53,217 bases of DNA from Planctomycetaceae bacterium (GCA_002722955.1 PBMZ01000072.1:1-53217); one strand, 5' to 3'. Positions 7,892 to 17,374 are shown, counted from the first letter of the stretch. Numbers and translations are program-made. The notes: generated by a model from the sequence alone, not told the origin.

Positions 7892-10333
7892 CTACTTGCC
7901 CTGACGATGAAGCGCCGCCAGCAATCCACGGTAGGTGGCCGCTTTCTCGGTTGGCATTCGATTGCTGTTGGACAGAATTTCCCATACTTCGTGACCGGAC
8001 GTCTTCATTTGTGCTTGAGCAGCAACCATCAGGAACGCCTGCTCTCGCACCAACTGGTCAGAAATGACGCCCACGAAAAACACCGCGGCTCGGATGTTGT
8101 CCGCTTTCACAAGCCGCCCCGCCAGTGTCATCGTCCAGATATCACGCCAGGCATTGTCCTTGTCGGCGGTTTCCGATTCCTGATCGATCTTGAAGTTTCG
8201 AAGCGCCTGTGAGGCCTTCGCGGCGTCTTCAGGAGTGCCGTTTGCCACAAGCGTGGCGGTTGCCTGACGCAGCGAATCCTTTGCGTCGCCTGTGGACTTG
8301 TCTGTGATGGCCAATTCCACAGCATTGGAAACCGCCAGGCTGTTGTCCGCTTTGGCTAACAGCGCCAACTGTGGAAGCAGCGACGAATCGACGAAGTTTT
8401 CCCGTTGATTGACATCCTCTTCGGCAAGCTTCGCTTTCACGTAACTCCAGACAGCGTCGTACATCTTCCACTCAACAGCAGCTCTGAGCAAATCAAGTTG
8501 CAATGCGAATCGTTCTGCGGCGGCAAGATCAAGACGTCGACATTGTTGACCATACATTGTGACATACCGCGCCGCTTCCTGATCGCTTTCCAATGCGAAT
8601 TCCGCCTTGAGCTGTGTTCTGATAAACGTGCCTCCGCCGCGAGTAAAATCCTGACGCTTTGCGTCAACGGCCGCTTGGCTTGGTCCGATTGAGTGAGCGA
8701 ACTTCATGGCTTTGTTGATCGTGGCGGCTGCCGCGTCTAGCTGTTGCATGAAGGCTTGACCCCGAGCCACCTCGGCTGCGGCCAAGGCTGAATTTCGAAT
8801 GGGAACCGAATCCGGCAACTTCAGTGAAAACGTCTCTTTTACAGTTCCTAGATTGATGGTTTTGCCTGCGTTGACCTTGGCCAGAGCCGCCACTGATCGA
8901 TCCGAGAGTGCTTTTGCGCGAGCCGTGTCACCGCTGGAATGAACTGCACATGCGGCCCGCGACAAGACCCACGCTTGGTCGCGATCGGGCAATGCCGAAA
9001 TCAAACCGTCAACCTTTGCTTGTTGCGCTCCATTCAAAATACCAACAAACTCGGCCAAGATTGCGGTACACTCTAATCGCACCTGCGCGCTATCCGCGCT
9101 GCCAATCCAATCGATCGCATTGTCGATTTGTCCACGAGCCACCAAGCCTGACGTCACCAGCAGCCGATTCGGTGATTGCCACGGTTGGAAAGGTTGCCGT
9201 GCGGCGACATCCGCCACGTTATAAGTGCCTAGTTGGCGAGCTTGAATCATCATGGCCGAGAACTGTGCCGACGGCCCATTATCTGCGTGTCGACTGATCA
9301 AATCGGCGGCATCGTCATTGCGACCGTTGATGACTAACAAGACGGCGAGTTCTGTTGACGCCGACAATGCATAGAGACCATATTCCGGTAAGTTCTGTGC
9401 AAGCTGGAGCGCTTCGGACAGTGACGCTTCTGCGCCGGCGGAATTGCCATTGGCTCCGTAATGCCGAACCAACTCGCATAGTGGAGTGATGCGGTAGTAC
9501 TTCAGCGAACTGCCAACTTTGTCCAATTGAGTTAACTGCGTTTGGACTTCGTCTGGTTGGCCAACTTCTGCGTAAGCTTCGGCCGTCAATCGTCGACAAA
9601 ATGCTTTTCGATTGCGATCGCGTTCGCGAGCCGCCTTGACCATGGCCGCTAAGATTGCGGGCCGTAGCTCTGCTAAGTCTTGCTTCGGTGTTGGCTCCAC
9701 TTCCGTGTTGTTGCCAGGATCAGTGTTCGGATTCTCCGTTCCATTGTTGGGAGTCACGGGGTCCTCGCTGCCAAACACAGACGGTATATCGGACGGTTGT
9801 GTTAACTTGACGCCAGAAAGGTCTGGCTGCGACATATAAAAGTACAAGCCGCCGCCAACTCCACCACCAACAACGACCAAGACGATGATGAGAGTCATCA
9901 AGCTCATCTTTTTCTTGGGCTCGTCGGATACGGGAGCCTCTTCTTCACCTTTTTTCTTTTCTGGCTTGGGTGCCGAGAAGACAGGAACCAAACATTCAGG
10001 ATTCGCACACTTCACTTCACGGCCTGCGGCACTTCGTGGTGCAAAGCCATCGGACTCGCACATCGGACACGTCAGCTTCCACATGCGCCCCTTTGACGGC
10101 TTTGGCTTCAATCCCACAACTTTCGAGACCGTTGCGCGTTCCAGCTCGAACGGATCGTCGTCGTCATCCGCTTGCTTCTTTTTGACTTTCGTCGAAGTCG
10201 CCGCCGCTTTCTTCTCAGGCTTTGGCGGAGCCGCCGTTGCGGGGCCCTTCATCGGCTGATCGCAGAACGGACAAATCTCGGCATCCTCGTCGAGGACGGA
10301 TTGCTTGCAGTGAGGACAGGTTGGAAGATCCAT
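7892..10333 (-). CDS. Zinc-ribbon membrane protein with long helical C-terminal region
   Basis: The 813-residue protein has an N-terminal zinc ribbon (CPHCKQSVLDEDAEICPFC), then an Ala/Lys/Pro-rich linker. A second Cys-rich ribbon follows near residues 88-113 (CPMC, then CANPEC). A single membrane span (LMTLIIVLVVVGGGVGGGLY) falls near residue 147, followed by a Thr/Asn/Pro-rich stretch and about 600 residues of Ala/Leu-rich helical sequence. That last part looks like degenerate TPR-type repeats. A cytoplasmic zinc-ribbon end and an extracytoplasmic helical domain is the likely topology. No enzyme motif is visible. Proteins of this layout are frequent in planctomycetes and have no assigned job. 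The start has AAGGA only 1-2 nt away, an unusually tight spacing. Confidence 0.7.
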   Translation of the reverse strand: MDLPTCPHCKQSVLDEDAEICPFCDQPMKGPATAAPPKPEKKAAATSTKVKKKQADDDDDPFELERATVSKVVGLKPKPSKGRMWKLTCPMCESDGFAPRSAAGREVKCANPECLVPVFSAPKPEKKKGEEEAPVSDEPKKKMSLMTLIIVLVVVGGGVGGGLYFYMSQPDLSGVKLTQPSDIPSVFGSEDPVTPNNGTENPNTDPGNNTEVEPTPKQDLAELRPAILAAMVKAARERDRNRKAFCRRLTAEAYAEVGQPDEVQTQLTQLDKVGSSLKYYRITPLCELVRHYGANGNSAGAEASLSEALQLAQNLPEYGLYALSASTELAVLLVINGRNDDAADLISRHADNGPSAQFSAMMIQARQLGTYNVADVAARQPFQPWQSPNRLLVTSGLVARGQIDNAIDWIGSADSAQVRLECTAILAEFVGILNGAQQAKVDGLISALPDRDQAWVLSRAACAVHSSGDTARAKALSDRSVAALAKVNAGKTINLGTVKETFSLKLPDSVPIRNSALAAAEVARGQAFMQQLDAAAATINKAMKFAHSIGPSQAAVDAKRQDFTRGGGTFIRTQLKAEFALESDQEAARYVTMYGQQCRRLDLAAAERFALQLDLLRAAVEWKMYDAVWSYVKAKLAEEDVNQRENFVDSSLLPQLALLAKADNSLAVSNAVELAITDKSTGDAKDSLRQATATLVANGTPEDAAKASQALRNFKIDQESETADKDNAWRDIWTMTLAGRLVKADNIRAAVFFVGVISDQLVREQAFLMVAAQAQMKTSGHEVWEILSNSNRMPTEKAATYRGLLAALHRQGK

Positions 10334-10585
10334 ATCCTTCTTTTACCTTCAATCGTGAATAGCGAATTCGTGATATGATTTGAGACGCGCGATTGCCGCA
10401 GGAGTAGTATTCGACATGGTGTGTCGGCGCGCACTGCCGCACGTTGATGTGTTGGCCTATCCGAAGGATAGCACGTGCAGTGAATTGTTGACTAGGGATT
10501 TCGCGATTCTTGAGGGATTCAGCGGTTTTACCGCCCAAAACTGCGGAAGCTCGCAACGGCAAGCTTCGAATCTCTGTTCCCAAGA

Positions 10586-11047
10586 CTAATCCGTAACCTC
10601 TGCAAACACGCTGAGTTGCACGGGCGCGTCGAGCGGCATTTCGTTGATTCCCAGAGCCGTTCGCGTGTGTCGCCCGCGGTCACCGAAGACTTCGTTCAGC
10701 AGCTCAGATGCTCCGTTCAAGACCTGAGGCTGACCTTGAAATCCAGGGGCGGAATGAACATTTCCCTCGAGCCGAACGATTTGCACGATACGATCCAAGT
10801 CGCCAATGGCAGCCTTCAGTTGAGCGATCGCATTGATGGCACAAATTCTCGCGCACTCATAACCTTCTTCGGCCGTCACGTTGCCGCCGACCTTGCCTGC
10901 GAACGCCAACTGTCCGTTCTGAAAGGGCAACTGCCCCGACGTCATCACCAGATTCCCTGTGCGAACCCAAGGAACGTAGGCAGCGACTGCAGCAGGAGCC
11001 TCGGGCAGAGTGATTCCAAGTTCAGAAAGTTTCGCTTCGACACTCAT
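10586..11047 (-). CDS. RidA/YjgF family protein
   Basis: The 153-residue protein is a RidA-family member of the longer COG0251 subgroup. RTGNLVMTSGQLPF, near residues 29-42, is the typical N-terminal motif. AIGDLDRIVQIVRLEG and GDRGRHTRTALGINEMPLDAPVQL match the core and the substrate-binding arginine region. Classical RidA hydrolyses reactive enamines and imines. Here the arginine is kept (HTR), but the position of the glutamate of the LP....xE motif is Gln, so activity may differ. AAGG lies 7 nt before the ATG. It is divergent from cysQ and not in an obvious operon. The 252 nt beyond its stop hold no gene that I can see. Confidence 0.88.
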   Translation of the reverse strand: MSVEAKLSELGITLPEAPAAVAAYVPWVRTGNLVMTSGQLPFQNGQLAFAGKVGGNVTAEEGYECARICAINAIAQLKAAIGDLDRIVQIVRLEGNVHSAPGFQGQPQVLNGASELLNEVFGDRGRHTRTALGINEMPLDAPVQLSVFAEVTD

Positions 11048-11174
11048 GGATTACCTTCAATGGAAAAACGCGTTGAAATAGCTGGCGAGATGGCTATGGA
11101 TACCGCTAGGTTACACCGTCAATCGCAAGTAATCACGTCTGCGGCAACAGTTTTTGCCGGCCGAGTTGCACTTC

Positions 11175-11230
11175 GTAGCCTGACTCTCTGAGTCGGGCAA
11201 TTGCCGGCCCGACTCAGAGAGCCAGGCTAC
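11175..11230. repeat. GTAGCCTGACTCTCTGAGTC palindrome
   Basis: The near-perfect inverted repeat has arms beginning GTAGCCTGACTCTCTGAGTC, ending GGCTAC, and a short AATTGCC loop. It sits in the 326-nt region between the divergent ridA-like and cysQ-like genes, in which I see no coding sequence. Confidence 0.8.
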
Positions 11231-11373
11231 AGTTGTTGCTTGCTAACAAGTGTTGCGGTTGGTGATTCCACAGCGACAGCTTATCTTACGCGTGTTGAGT
11301 TCGCCGTTCTTCGATCTCCATACAAGCGAACGTCACCACGACATCGTGAAATTTCAGTCAACGGATCGTAACT

Positions 11374-12351
11374 GTGTACGAAAATGAATTGAACGTTGCT
11401 CTCGAATCAGTACGAGTGGCTGCGCGGGTTTGCCGAAACGTGCAGGCAAAGATCACGTCCGAGGTACTCGAAAAGAAAGACCGCAGTCCGGTAACGATAG
11501 CGGACTATTCCGCGCAAGCAATCATTTGCCGAACGTTGAAGGACGCTTTTCCGGATGACCCAGTCATCGGCGAAGAAGGAGCGGCCGCGCTGCGAGAACC
11601 GGACAACGCTTCGTTCTTGGACAAGATTCATGACGAACTGGGCGCGGTTGGCATCGATTCTTCGATCGAGCAAATCTGCGAGTGGATCGATCACGGGGGA
11701 GAGAACAACTACTCAGATCGATTTTGGACACTCGACCCCATCGATGGCACCAAGGGATTCTTGCGAGGCGAACAATACGCGATCTCGCTGGCATTAATCA
11801 TCAGCGGAAACATCGAAGTCGGCATCCTGTGTTGCCCGAATTTGCCACTCAGCGAATCGGACGAGCGACTCGGTGCCACCTTTTGTGCCGTTCGCGGACA
11901 AGGGGCTGTGATGAGATGCCTGGATGACGACGCCGTCGAAGAGACCATTGCGGTCACGCAAACAGCCGACACCAGCGAGGCACGGTTTTGCGAATCGGTC
12001 GAAAGCGGACACAGTGCTCACGGCCAATCCGCCCGGGGTGCCGAAATGCTCGGCATTACAAAGCCGCCCGTACGTCTTGATAGCCAGGCAAAGTACGCAG
12101 TCGTTGCTCGGGGCGAGGCCGACATTTATCTGCGGCTGCCGACTCGCAAAGACTACAACGAAAAGATTTGGGACCACGCAGGCGGCGTGATTGTCGTCGA
12201 GGAAGCGGGCGGCCGCGTAACCGACATCCATGGAAAACCGCTCGATTTCACTCACGGCCGCGAACTCAAGCAGAATAAAGGTGTCGTTGTCAGCAATGGG
12301 CTAATTCACGGTCGCGTGATTCAAGTGCTTGATGAGCTTTCCGCTTCATGA
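11374..12351 (+). CDS. cysQ: 3'(2'),5'-bisphosphate nucleotidase (CysQ/HAL2-like)
   Basis: The 325-residue protein belongs to the lithium-sensitive inositol monophosphatase superfamily. GEEG at residues 66-69, LDPIDGTKGF at 120-129 and IWDHAGG near 265 supply the metal-binding acids and the C-terminal signature. The length and the pattern are closest to HAL2/CysQ proteins, which remove the 3'-phosphate from PAP or PAPS. The start appears to be a GTG; no earlier ATG is in frame after the last stop. The stop overlaps the ATG of the downstream SLC13-type permease by 4 nt (ATGA), so the two are probably translationally coupled. That pairing supports a role in sulfate assimilation, which is inference. 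Confidence 0.82.
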   Translation: MYENELNVALESVRVAARVCRNVQAKITSEVLEKKDRSPVTIADYSAQAIICRTLKDAFPDDPVIGEEGAAALREPDNASFLDKIHDELGAVGIDSSIEQICEWIDHGGENNYSDRFWTLDPIDGTKGFLRGEQYAISLALIISGNIEVGILCCPNLPLSESDERLGATFCAVRGQGAVMRCLDDDAVEETIAVTQTADTSEARFCESVESGHSAHGQSARGAEMLGITKPPVRLDSQAKYAVVARGEADIYLRLPTRKDYNEKIWDHAGGVIVVEEAGGRVTDIHGKPLDFTHGRELKQNKGVVVSNGLIHGRVIQVLDELSAS

Positions 12352-14147
12352 CATGGCAAATCGGGACAACCCTGGGAGTATTGATTTCGGTCGTCGTCGG
12401 ACTTTGCGTCTTAAACGTCGGGCCTGATTTGATATTGCTCGGTGGTTTGACGATTCTGCTTTTGGTCGGAGTCGTGGACCCTCAAGCGGCACTACGAGGT
12501 TTCGGCAACGAAGGCTTGGTGACGGTTGCCGTTTTATATGCGGTCGCAGAAGGCTTGCGACAAACCGGCGGCATTTCGGCGTTCGGGCAACGAATTCTGG
12601 GGCAACCCAAAACGATCGGCTCGGCACAATCCCGTGTGATGCTTCCCACGGCCATCGCCAGTGCCTTTCTGAACAACACTCCGGTCGTGGCCATGATGCT
12701 GCCGTTGCTTCACGATTGGGCGAAAAAGCATGCCTTGTCGGTTTCACGTTTGCTGCTGCCGCTCAGCTACGCGGCCATCTTAGGCGGAATGTGCACCTTG
12801 ATCGGCACCAGCACGACGCTGGTTTTGGATGGCAAGCTGATCGAGGCTCGCGGTCAAGGCCTCTCGATGTTCGAAATCGCATCGGTCGGAGTTCCTGCCA
12901 GCGTCGCCGGTTTGATTTATCTAATGGTGTGTGGCCGCTGGCTTTTGCCCGAACGAAAGCCAGCAATCACCGAGCACGATGACCCGCGCGAATACGCGGT
13001 CGAGATGATCGTGGACCCCAGTGGCCCACTGGTGGGCAAAACCATCGAAGCCGCGGGCCTACGTCATCTGCCGGAAATGTTCTTAATGGAGATTGATCGC
13101 CCGGGCGAGATCAAGCCCGCGGTCGGTCCGACGGAAAAACTCCAAGCCGACGACCGATTGGTCTTTGTGGGCCTTGTCGAGTCCGTCATCGATTTGCAAA
13201 AGATTGCGGGTCTCAAGCCTGCCAACGATCATCAGTTTCAATTGGACGAGCCGCGTAGCACGCGCCGCTTGATTGAAGCCGTCGTGTCGAATCGTTGCCC
13301 GTTCATTGGCATGACCATTCGCGATGCCAAGTTCCGTGGACACTACAACGCCGCCGTCGTGGCCGTCGCTCGAGACGGACAACGCGTCAACAAAAAAATC
13401 GGTGACATTGAATTGGTTGCCGGCGACACTTTGCTCTTGGAAGCTCACCCGTCGTTCATTCAGCGACAACGAAACTCACGCGATTTCTACTTGGTGAGCG
13501 AGCTGCAAGGCTCGAAACTATTGAACCACGAGCGAGCCTGGATCGCCCGCTCGATCTTGCTGGGCATGGTGGTGGTCGTGGGATTCGGTTTCCTCAGCAT
13601 GCTGCAAGGTTCGTTGTTGGCCGCCGGCCTGATGGTGGCAACCCGTTGCTGCCGTGGAGCTGAAGCAAAGAGGGCTGTCGACTGGGGAGTCCTGTTGGTC
13701 ATCGGCGCGGGTCTTGGCATTGGCGAGGCCATGCAATCCAGCGGCACGGCCAAGTTCCTAGCGAACGGCCTAATCAACGGCCTGGAAGTTGGCTTCGAGT
13801 CACTCGGCCGCAGCGCTGTTGATTATCCCAGAGCTGCGTTAGCACTCATCTATTTAGTCACAATGGTGTTGACCAACCTGATCACCGCCAAGGCCGCCGC
13901 CGTCTTGGTCTTTCCGATCGCTATGGCAACCGCTCAACGAATTGGAGCGGACATCACCCCCTTCGCCATCACAGTAATGGCCGCCGCCGCCGCCAGCTTC
14001 GCCACACCAATCGGCTATCAAACCAACCTAATGGTCTATGGCCCAGGCGGCTACCGCTACCGAGACTACCTATGGCTAGGCGGCCCGTTATCCATCATCG
14101 TCTGGCTAATCACGATCGCTCTTGTACCGCTCAGTTGGGCGTTCTAG
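12348..14147 (+). CDS. SLC13/DASS-family permease with two RCK_C domains
   Basis: The 599-residue membrane protein has an N-terminal transmembrane half (residues 1-200), two soluble TrkA-C/RCK_C modules (about 212-285 and 307-375) and a C-terminal transmembrane half. SAFLNNTPVVAMMLP and ASFATPIGYQTNLMVYGPGGY are the two sodium- and anion-binding loop motifs of the divalent anion:sodium symporters. This RCK_C-containing architecture is found in sodium-dependent sulfate permeases. The overlap with cysQ supports sulfate as the substrate, although arsenite or dicarboxylate transport cannot be excluded. Its stop lies only 2 nt from the stop of the convergent cytochrome gene, leaving no room for a separate terminator. 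Confidence 0.83.
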   Translation: MTWQIGTTLGVLISVVVGLCVLNVGPDLILLGGLTILLLVGVVDPQAALRGFGNEGLVTVAVLYAVAEGLRQTGGISAFGQRILGQPKTIGSAQSRVMLPTAIASAFLNNTPVVAMMLPLLHDWAKKHALSVSRLLLPLSYAAILGGMCTLIGTSTTLVLDGKLIEARGQGLSMFEIASVGVPASVAGLIYLMVCGRWLLPERKPAITEHDDPREYAVEMIVDPSGPLVGKTIEAAGLRHLPEMFLMEIDRPGEIKPAVGPTEKLQADDRLVFVGLVESVIDLQKIAGLKPANDHQFQLDEPRSTRRLIEAVVSNRCPFIGMTIRDAKFRGHYNAAVVAVARDGQRVNKKIGDIELVAGDTLLLEAHPSFIQRQRNSRDFYLVSELQGSKLLNHERAWIARSILLGMVVVVGFGFLSMLQGSLLAAGLMVATRCCRGAEAKRAVDWGVLLVIGAGLGIGEAMQSSGTAKFLANGLINGLEVGFESLGRSAVDYPRAALALIYLVTMVLTNLITAKAAAVLVFPIAMATAQRIGADITPFAITVMAAAAASFATPIGYQTNLMVYGPGGYRYRDYLWLGGPLSIIVWLITIALVPLSWAF

Positions 14148-14149
14148 TT

Positions 14150-17074
14150 TCACTGTGCAGGCTGAAAGCTTTCGCTCTGAACGACTGCTTTGATGGGTGA
14201 TCTTAGTTTGAACTCGGCGGTGGCGGCGTTTGACACGATGCTATCAACGACCAAAGCGTCGCGGGGTTCGAGTTCTCTTGATGTTGCGAATCTTAATAGG
14301 TGGGCCGTGAAGGCTTTGGCGAAGCGGCGTTTTTCTTTGACCAGTGAGTTCTTGAATTGCACGATTCCTGTGAAGGGGTATTTGCGGACCAATGTTCCAC
14401 TGGAATCGACGTTTCGGCCGTTGTCGTATTTGTCGCGCCAGCGACCGGTGATGTCGAAGTTTTCGAGTGCGAAGCCGAGGGGATCGAGGCGCGAGTGGCA
14501 GCCAGCGCAGTCGGGGTTCTCGCGGTGGACGGCGAATTTTTCGCGGATGGTTAGGTCTTTGGATGATGCTTCTTCGTTGAGTGCTGGGACATCGTTCGGT
14601 GGCGGTGGTGGCGGGTCGTTGAAGATGACTTCGATGATCCAAGCTCCGCGAGCGATCGGGTGCGTTCGCTTGGGACCGGAGGTCATGCTGAGCATCGCGG
14701 CGTTGGTGATCACGCCGCCGTAGCGAGGATCGGAAGCAGGAACGCGAACAAAGTCGCGGCCTCGCAGTTTGCCTCGCATTTGATTGTCGAATTGATTGCG
14801 TGAGTTTTGCTGAACGACCTTGAGGTCTATGTTCTTGGGGACTTTCGCTAAGGCTTCACTTTTCTCTTTCAGTTGCTTCTTTAAGCCCGCGCGTTCCGTC
14901 TTTTGTTCGTCGCTCAATGCGGCCAGTAATTGTTCTTCGGAGATATAAAGGTTCTTGCCCGAGAACGCGGCTTTCGCTTCCTCGGCCGTCAGAGCGCGAT
15001 TGTACAAACGCGCGTTGTCGATACTGCAGGAAAGAAATCTGTTACCACCTGCCGGAAGATGACGCAGTCCGAAGATGATCGAAGTCCGATTCTTCGGAAA
15101 CGTCGCGCGACCTTTGTTGAATGGCTTTCCATAAGCGACTCCGTTGCGATATAGCAGCGTTGAGCCATCGTCGTTATAGACCATCACAAGGTGCAGCATT
15201 TCGTTTTGGAGCGTTTCGGGGGGCGATTCGGGGAAGTCCAACGTGCGACTGAATCCGTTGCTGCCTGAAATCCAGTGGCGGTTCTTTCGCTCGCCCAGGA
15301 CGATCGTGTCGAAGAAGTCGCCGGGGCCTTGAGTGCCCATCACGCCGCCACCGCGTTGGTCCAGGTTGTGAGCTTTGAACCAAACTTCGAGGCTCTTGGC
15401 TCTTAGATCGATGGGCAACTTTTCGCTGAGCAAGTAGGCTCGATTCAGAACAACCATGCCGTCGCGAAATTCGATCTTGCCGTTTGGTTTGAGATTCAGC
15501 GAACTCACTGACGCTTTCAGATCACCGTTGAATTCCCAAGCGGCATATGGCTTCAAGTCGACCGGCTTTTGTTCGCCGATTTTCTTCTTGCGCGCTTCGA
15601 GCAGTTTCTCCTTGGCGGGCTTTTCAATGGCGTCGAGACTTGTCTGTGCAGTGCTGATGATTTGCTCGAGCTTCTTCCGCTGCTCTTCGTAACTTCGGTT
15701 TTGCTCGTCGATTCGCTTGCGATCGATCTTGGGCGGCTTCAAATCGGATGTGTACCAAGTCTGTAAGAAGTCGCTTTGATAGCTGAAGTCCGGTTGAATC
15801 AGCTCAACGATCGGGCGGTCTTCGACGAACACCGTATCGAACAACAGCAGCGGTTCGATCAACATCTGCAAGCTGGCTGGACTTTGCTTATCCAAGCTAA
15901 AGAAACGATGCTTCTGCGGATCGGGAGTCGCCGCCAACACGTTTTCAAGCTGCATCCATTGAGCGGGAAAGGTGTCCAGGAAACGCTCGATCTTCGCATC
16001 GGACATCATGCGATCGATGGTCTTGTTCAAGACGTCCGGCTTTGATAACTCGCCTGCTTCCGCCAGCCGCAGCAACTCGTCATCCGGGGCACTGGCCCAT
16101 AGAAAGAAAGACAGATTCGACGCCAACTCGAATTGTGGTCCCGCTGGCGACGATCGGTAAAGAAACATCGGCGACGACAACGCAGCCGATGCGATCTTTT
16201 TTATGCACGCTGTATACGGCATGCCTTGCTCAAGCTTTGTCGTTGCGAAAGCCGTGTATCGATCAAGCGTCTCGGTATCAACCGAACCACGAAAGGCAAT
16301 GCGCAAGAACTTTCCGATGCGCCGCTTCGTCTCTTGGTTTCGATCCACGTTTTCAGGCGGTTCTTTGAAGAAAGAATTCCAAGTGCCAACCGTCTTTTCG
16401 TTGAAATCAGGACTCTCGACGATCGAAACGCTAAGTCGCAAAAACGCGTCGAGCAACAGCGGTGACAGCGTCAACTGATTCGCTTGGTTGTCGAATCCGT
16501 GAGAAGCTCGCAGGTCCTTCGGAAACGCTCGTACTCCTTGCAAACCCGCTGGAGGCTTCAACGTCATCGACACCACGTTAACCTGCTTCGGCATCTGCTT
16601 CGCTGTGACGTATTTGCTGTTGCGCGTCATCAGCTTTTCGGACAAGCTGAATACATCGCGATTCAACCCGAAGAGATCGCGGACGGCGTTGTTGTATTGA
16701 AATCGATTAAGCCGGCGGATCGGGACGGACTTTGTTTCTTGCTCCGAGACCGCTTCTCGCAGCAGCGACTTGAGATCAGATAACAGTTTTTCTCGCACGA
16801 GCTTGCTTAAAGCAGGTTCGCCTTCGGGCGGCATATCGTTGGCGTCGAGTGCCTCGATCATCTCCTTGATCAGTTTCGGAGATGCAAGGAATTGCTTCGC
16901 GGTGTTTGTTGTCTTGAAGTCGACCATCCCGTTGACTTCGTCGCCACCATGGCACTTGAAGCAATGTTTCTGCAGCACTGGCTTCACGGACTTTTCGAAG
17001 TCAGCCGCGAATAAGCTGGCGTCGTGAATGCTGAGCGTGATGAGAAGCAGTAAAGCGGATTTACACAGACGCAT
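14150..17074 (-). CDS. Exported PSCyt1-DUF1587-DUF1592-LamG-DUF1588-DUF1585 protein
   Basis: This is a planctomycete multidomain cytochrome protein of about 974 residues. A signal peptide (MRLCKSALLLLITLSIHDAS) is followed by a c-type heme site CFKCHGG (PSCyt1), a DUF1587 segment (RRLNRFQYNNAVRDLFGL) and DUF1592 (FELASNLSFFLWASAPDDEL). A coiled stretch and an inserted LamG/concanavalin-like domain (AWEFNGDL to IDNARLYNRALTAEEAKAAF) come next, then DUF1588 with a second CxxCH (CAGCH) and DUF1585. Known family members are exported; redox or polysaccharide-related roles are suspected but unproven. I place the start at 17074, since upstream in-frame codons run into a palindromic repeat. It pairs with the DUF1552 gene upstream, a partnership common in this phylum. 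Confidence 0.88.
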   Translation of the reverse strand: MRLCKSALLLLITLSIHDASLFAADFEKSVKPVLQKHCFKCHGGDEVNGMVDFKTTNTAKQFLASPKLIKEMIEALDANDMPPEGEPALSKLVREKLLSDLKSLLREAVSEQETKSVPIRRLNRFQYNNAVRDLFGLNRDVFSLSEKLMTRNSKYVTAKQMPKQVNVVSMTLKPPAGLQGVRAFPKDLRASHGFDNQANQLTLSPLLLDAFLRLSVSIVESPDFNEKTVGTWNSFFKEPPENVDRNQETKRRIGKFLRIAFRGSVDTETLDRYTAFATTKLEQGMPYTACIKKIASAALSSPMFLYRSSPAGPQFELASNLSFFLWASAPDDELLRLAEAGELSKPDVLNKTIDRMMSDAKIERFLDTFPAQWMQLENVLAATPDPQKHRFFSLDKQSPASLQMLIEPLLLFDTVFVEDRPIVELIQPDFSYQSDFLQTWYTSDLKPPKIDRKRIDEQNRSYEEQRKKLEQIISTAQTSLDAIEKPAKEKLLEARKKKIGEQKPVDLKPYAAWEFNGDLKASVSSLNLKPNGKIEFRDGMVVLNRAYLLSEKLPIDLRAKSLEVWFKAHNLDQRGGGVMGTQGPGDFFDTIVLGERKNRHWISGSNGFSRTLDFPESPPETLQNEMLHLVMVYNDDGSTLLYRNGVAYGKPFNKGRATFPKNRTSIIFGLRHLPAGGNRFLSCSIDNARLYNRALTAEEAKAAFSGKNLYISEEQLLAALSDEQKTERAGLKKQLKEKSEALAKVPKNIDLKVVQQNSRNQFDNQMRGKLRGRDFVRVPASDPRYGGVITNAAMLSMTSGPKRTHPIARGAWIIEVIFNDPPPPPPNDVPALNEEASSKDLTIREKFAVHRENPDCAGCHSRLDPLGFALENFDITGRWRDKYDNGRNVDSSGTLVRKYPFTGIVQFKNSLVKEKRRFAKAFTAHLLRFATSRELEPRDALVVDSIVSNAATAEFKLRSPIKAVVQSESFQPAQ

Positions 17075-17108
17075 TAGGAGTATTGCTCTATCCAGTTTGT
17101 ATTTGCGC

Positions 17109-17170
17109 GTAGTGGAGTTCGCCAGAATTCCCGTTTCAAGACACAAGGGGATTCTGGCGAATCCCACTAC
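17109..17170. repeat. GTAGTGGGATTCGCCAGAAT-type palindrome
   Basis: GTAGTGGAGTTCGCCAGAAT at the left is complementary, with few mismatches, to ATTCTGGCGAATCCCACTAC at the right. It is the first of three different palindromes stacked in the 383-nt gap between the two minus-strand genes; no gene is visible in this gap. Confidence 0.8.
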
Positions 17171-17231
17171 CTTAGTTTCATCAACCGCTGGGCGTTAGCC
17201 TAATGGCAGCCGCTGCACGGCAAAGCCCTTC

Positions 17232-17340
17232 AATCGTAACCCGATGCGTAAGCGAGGGACGCTCACACGTGTTAGCAATCAATGCATATCGTTTTTGGAT
17301 CACGTGTGAGCGTCCCTCGCTTACGCATCGGGTTACGATT
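17232..17340. repeat. NPTRERG-family palindrome with 40-nt arms
   Basis: The arms start AATCGTAACCCGATGCGTAA and end TTACGCATCGGGTTACGATT, and are complementary over about 40 nt, with a loop of about 29 nt containing TTTTT. This is the best-preserved copy of the GTAACCCGAxGCGTxAGCGAGGGACG family in the window. Translation gives TRCVSEG/NPTRERG-like peptides in either direction. Confidence 0.85.
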
Positions 17341-17374
17341 TGCGGCTCCGCCGCACTCACTTTGTCGATTTGAA

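Noticed and set aside
10334..10585. tRNA or small RNA gene in the gap beyond ridA
   Set aside because: No cloverleaf or strong hairpin with terminator could be drawn.
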